In this document: positions 59,926-64,000 of the stretch, piece by piece
How the letters are laid out: every line of letters starts with the position of its first letter
Numbering within the stretch: the first letter of the stretch is position 1
Position numbers and translations under genes: made by a program
Source of the DNA: Holothuria scabra
Taxonomy: Eukaryota; Echinodermata; Holothuroidea; Aspidochirotida; Holothuriidae
Assembly: GCA_037179385.1 (NCBI GenBank)
Contig: CM074179.1
Coordinates: 67,847,806 to 67,911,805, forward strand
Direction of reading: 5' to 3'
Length of the DNA stretch: 64,000 nucleotides
The notes under the pieces: model-generated
Database searches by the model: none
The model's input: only the letters and a program-made list of their open reading frames with translations
What the model was told of the DNA's origin: nothing

Positions 59926-61799
59926 AACTACGACACTGGCTTTTAAGTAATAGGTGACGTCATTGGGTCGTAGATTTTACATTGCTGTATATTGCTAGGT
60001 TGTTTCGAAGGCCATGGTCAGGCAAAATGGGCCTTTAATACAGTGAAAAAGAAATTCTATACTAAATTTCATCAATGCGTGGGCGATAAATTTTAATCTA
60101 CGAAGTAAGGGGAGCTAGAAGGAAATGGGAGGGGTATTTGAACAAATACTACATCGTAGTAGGAGTAAACACCGTTTGTAATGGTATTTTGTTTCCACAT
60201 CTTTACAGTGAGCTAAGTACAACCACAAGTGTGTTTCTCGGTTTGGGAACCTCATGGGCAGACTTGTAGAATTTGCACAAGAAACCATATTCTTGCACCA
60301 TTGGTTAGGCTTAGTGTCATAACCGTCAAACAGTACCCTGTCACTGAATGCAGAAGTAGTTTGTAAGCTTTATAAGGGAAGCAACATTCGAACATTACAT
60401 GCAAAGAGCTGAGAATCGCACATGTCCATTGCGCCATAAACGTCACAAGCTGTGATCAGTTGAAGTTGCCGTTCTTTTGGACCGTGGCTTACCGTGAACA
60501 CGGTCCTGGAAGGGAATGTTTCAACCATGTTGGGTCCTCTGGTGCAACTTTGTCCATTTATTTTGTGGAGTTTAGCGGAAATATCTGTTACCTTTTTTCC
60601 CTACAGAAAGGGAAACTTAGTCTGATCAACTTCAACTTTGAGTCTCTTTTGTATATTGGTGTATGCGTGTGTTGCATACGTATGCCTTTGGGGATAGGGG
60701 AATTTGAACTCTATTCCCCAACTTTGCTACCTACCCTTATGCATATGTCCACCATCATCTCAGTAAAGATGAGATTTGATTCCAGTTATGACAATATGGA
60801 ACAGTAAACAACCATCAAAATTAGCGTTAGATTCAGAACGAGGGCGCAATTTTCATCGGAGCGCAATGTACAGTTTAAACAAATCAACTTACTCTTATTT
60901 TAAATATGATCCATATTTGTAAATTGGTCAGCTGCTGAACTTACTTGCAATCGCTATCAATTTTGAATTTAAACTCGAAAATTTGTTAAAGATCGTTTTA
61001 AGTAAATAATGATTGTCATTGGGTACGACATACTGATTACTTTGTTTTGAGCAGGTTCATTAAAATTGATGAAAATGTGGATCTAGGGCAAGTTTACAGG
61101 TACTACCAACTTTAAGTATAAAATATATATCCATGTGATTATTCTGTACAATAACATGCACTTGTGAGTAATCTATTGTCGTTCACTGTGCTCCGTTCGT
61201 GATCCACAGGCCTCACTATCACTATTAGCTTTACAGGGAGGATGCTTACAAGTTATATAGAATTTGAGAATCTTTATAAGGTATAGGGTTTTGAAGGAAC
61301 GCATGTTTAGTGGCAGATCCAGGACTTTTTCCAGGGTGTTCTTAAGTGTAATCGACGTTCAGGGTAGAGCTATGAAACACCCCTCACCTCTCGAAGAGTT
61401 TTGCAATTTTAACGGGGCTTACATACAGTTTGGTGCAAAGCCTTCAGTCATTCGCTGCCTAGAATTCTATTAATTTTAACCATGAAATTTCGAACTGGTT
61501 AAAGATTTGGCCTACTGCCATGCAACTCACCCTGTTTGCTCACCCAGATCAACTCCCAGCCCAGATTATGCTCTATCAGATTTAGCCAAAATCAGTTTCA
61601 GCTACAACTGCCCAAAGCAGACTATTAATGTCATTCCAAAATATTTTGGGGTTCTAGTTCTGGAGGAAGAATACTTTGGGGGATGAACATGCAAGCTAAT
61701 GACAAAATTATAAAGTAAACTAAACCTTTGCATGGAATAACGAATGATGATTTCAGTTCTTTACCAAAAATGGATTGTGCTTGTAACTCAGTACCTGCA
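59926..61799. other. unassigned DNA
   Basis: No gene or repeat is recognised. The 115-codon frame at 60460-60807 has a TTG start, no splice context and no motif. Confidence 0.4.
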
Positions 61800-61809
61800 T
61801 AAGAAATTT

Positions 61810-61910
61810 AGTAGGTAAAACAAGACAGTGAGCCACAACTGAAAAAAAAAAAACCGTAAAAACTCGAGTTGGAGCAATTGATTGAAAACTGGGCCTAAAA
61901 CTAAATAATT
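61810..61910 (+). repeat. SINE 3' fragment
   Basis: 'aaaacaag', 'gagccacaactg' and 'caattgattg.aaactgggcc' match the 3' body of the SINE copies in the introns. The tRNA-like head is missing and an A12 tract is inserted. Confidence 0.7.
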
Positions 61911-63649
61911 AGCTAAAAATGTTAAACATTCGCCGGTTAGTGTAACGTCAAATAGTATATACCACGTACCATTATTTTGCTTGCATCATATATAAGCTAT
62001 GGATATCTAAAACGTGAATACCAGTGGTCTACAGGTAGCCACCTTTGGTCTTACAGGTGTTGGTTGCCAAGCTCTTACTTGATATTTTTAGTCACTTGTC
62101 AGGTCGCGTGCACGCCATTTGGCAAGATGAAAAACAGACCTGACTTGAAAAGATAACCGCCCTCCTGACGTACATTTTTAAAATTGACCTTTCTTTTTTT
62201 TGGTGAGCCAAGAGCAGGGGACGGAGTGCGGACCTCCTGGACCCCCTGGATCCGCTGCTGTGTTTGCAGGGGAAGTGAGGGTTTGATGATGAAGGCTAGT
62301 CTGATTAAAAGGCTTTCTCTGGGCAAATTTACAATTCAGGGCTTAAGGTTACAATCATGGTACTGTGGACGTATATGACATCCATGCATTTAGGGAATTT
62401 TAAGGTACGAGACAAATTTTTAACTGTTTATCAATTAATCTGTTGGTGGAGGCCAGGCACTCTGGGAAAAGTCTCCCAAACACATTTACAACAATTGATG
62501 TATTTTGCTTCATCATAATCATTCCCAAATGCATTCTTAATGGGCTCTTACAATGCGCTAAATTTCTATGGTCATGTGGCCATATGCTAGCTCCTTTTTA
62601 TTTTTTATGTTAACCCATGGAAAAGTGTGCGGACAATTCCCAATGTAATCCTACATAGGCCAATGGGTGTTACATTCCACCCAAAACATGTAGGCTTTTG
62701 TCGCCTCGCTTGGGTATTTTCATTAAGTGTGTATGGAGCCCGCAATCGGCTCTCGGCAGCCAAAAAAATGAATAGGCTCAGAGGAGCCTAATTGACATGG
62801 GGAGCCTGCTGTTCCGTTTTACAAGAACAAAGTTTCCCAGAAAATTCTTTCAAAATGTTCCCGAGAAGAAATGCTTTTTCCAAATTTTGGATTTTTTTCT
62901 TCAACCAGTCATCTGGCCCTTGCTCTCTAGCTGGCTACAGCTGCCATAAAAATAATTTCGTTCAAAATACACAACACACAAAGGGAGCTTGGATTTCGTT
63001 TGTTATCAGTCAAGGTTATAGGTTTATGGTCCCGTTCCTTTTTTACCATAACTCTACTTCCATGTGTATAAATACCCAGCGCACAAAGTGCGTTTTGGTG
63101 TTCGAACACGCTTGCAATAGTTTCATGACAAATAACTTATGAGGAAGGCGTGCCCAGAAAAGAACATATTGATCTAGCTTCCTCTCCAAGTTATCAGTCA
63201 AAATACATTTGGAACAGGAAGCTGTATCTAAAATTAAAAAAAAAAGAAAACATCATTTTTTTAACATATTTATTATAATTTTAAGGTGTTTTTTCTTTTT
63301 CGTTTTATAAAAGTGGCTACACAAAGGTCGGATTCGATAAGTAGCATACAAAATTGGACCGTCTGTTGGAATAGTCTGAGGAAAACAGCTAAAGTGACAA
63401 ACTTTCTCCGAAGCAGTCTGGCCAAGTGATAGTCCCCTCAGGAAAATTATCCTTTTCTGACTGTGTAAAATTAATCTCAACCTTTTTATTTAGCCACTAA
63501 TATAAAAAGAAAGAAAGAAAAACACAATGAAGTTATAGAAACATGTGTTAAAACAACACTGTTGATTGGTGGAGAATTTACCCTTACTACTAAAAAATCC
63601 AAAACTCACTAAGGCTGAAGATCGCAGAGTTCTTACAAAATGTAATGTT
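61911..63649. other. unassigned DNA
   Basis: Nothing is recognised beyond a GGACCTCCTGGACCCCCTGGATCCGC segment (about 62231-62256) that resembles a decayed hAT-like end (compare the inverted CAGGGGCGGATCC terminus at 4366). Confidence 0.4.
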
Positions 63650-63860
63650 AGGTGTGCAGATTGATCGAGGCTCTCCGGCGACGCTTAAAAAGTTTCCAAA
63701 ATTTTGTTGCCTTTTTTAAGAGAATATTATCAAATCAACGGCTTATATTGGAAAACATTTGGAAGAAAATTGACAAAAGCAGCACCCTAGTTAGTTGTTT
63801 CACTTGATGATCTGCTGTCACATATGGTAGATTTCCGTTATTTCCATTTGTACTGCTGCG
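63650..63860 (+). repeat. dispersed repeat R1, copy C (partial)
   Basis: The landmarks GAGGCTCTCCG, 'cggcttatattgg', 'cacttgatgatctg..gtcacatat' and 'gatttccg' match 21530-21690 of copy B. Only the right half of the family is present. The remaining 140 bases of the window are unassigned. Confidence 0.7.
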
Positions 63861-64000
63861 CGCAATGGAATATCGAAAACTTTCATGTGTAAGCATATTC
63901 TCAACAGGGATTGCAGTTTGAGAATGTTGCTATTATTTTACAAAGATTGGTGTTGAAATGATTGTAATATTGAAAACGATGTCATATTTCTTGTTGTATA

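Noticed and set aside
60460..60807. 115-codon open frame
   Set aside because: It begins at TTG, has no recognisable domain and no splice or promoter context.
62792..63142. 116-codon open frame
   Set aside because: It has no recognisable domain or splice support, and its length is within chance expectation for 64 kb.

Overview
This is eukaryotic, intron-rich DNA, A+T-rich with many homopolymer runs. It most resembles a marine invertebrate deuterostome such as an echinoderm (possibly a sea cucumber). That placement is an inference from an NLR-type innate immune gene with a death-fold N-terminus, Penelope-like retroelements, foldback-type transposons and hAT-like MITEs. No sequence comparison could be run, so the species is not established.

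One host gene is clear. A NOD-like receptor (NLR) lies on the + strand from about 2070 to at least 19869. Seven exons can be placed by splice sites that keep a single reading frame: 2070-2130, 2712-3020, 6150-7720, 12884-13092, 15669-15745, 16423-16490 and 19822-19869. Together they give 781 codons: a short leader, a DED-like death fold, a NACHT NTPase with intact Walker A and Walker B, then a short leucine-rich C-terminal part. The end of the gene was not found. A possible terminal exon at 46372-46450 may or may not belong to it.

The introns of this gene and everything downstream are filled with mobile DNA. Intron 2 holds a hAT-like element inside an older repeat. Intron 3 holds a tRNA-derived SINE, a 5'-truncated Penelope-like element arranged tail-to-tail with an inverted fragment of itself, and an AGGTCA-type tandem array. 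Intron 4 holds a 285-bp palindromic MITE with a 9-bp target duplication, and intron 6 holds a second SINE. From 24.2 to 34.7 kb there are two copies of a second Penelope-like element. The larger is split by a 5.1-kb foldback-like transposon (27220-32358) whose arms are arrays of a 10-bp AACAGGT unit. From 36.5 to 45.6 kb there are a small MITE, scattered inverted motif arrays, an AGGTCA array and a 1.1-kb hAT-like element. A ninefold tandem array of about 145-bp units lies at 48.6-50.0 kb.

At 55.8-59.9 kb there is a three-level nest. A second foldback-like transposon with 0.7-kb arms of degenerate tandem repeats carries a decayed Penelope-like fragment, which is interrupted by a 1.1-kb hAT-like element with a perfect 8-bp target duplication.

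No rRNA, autonomous tRNA gene, CRISPR array or bacterial-type operon is visible. The most unusual content is the pair of unrelated foldback elements with tandem-repeat arms, plus a possible third, each with datable insertion relationships to other elements.
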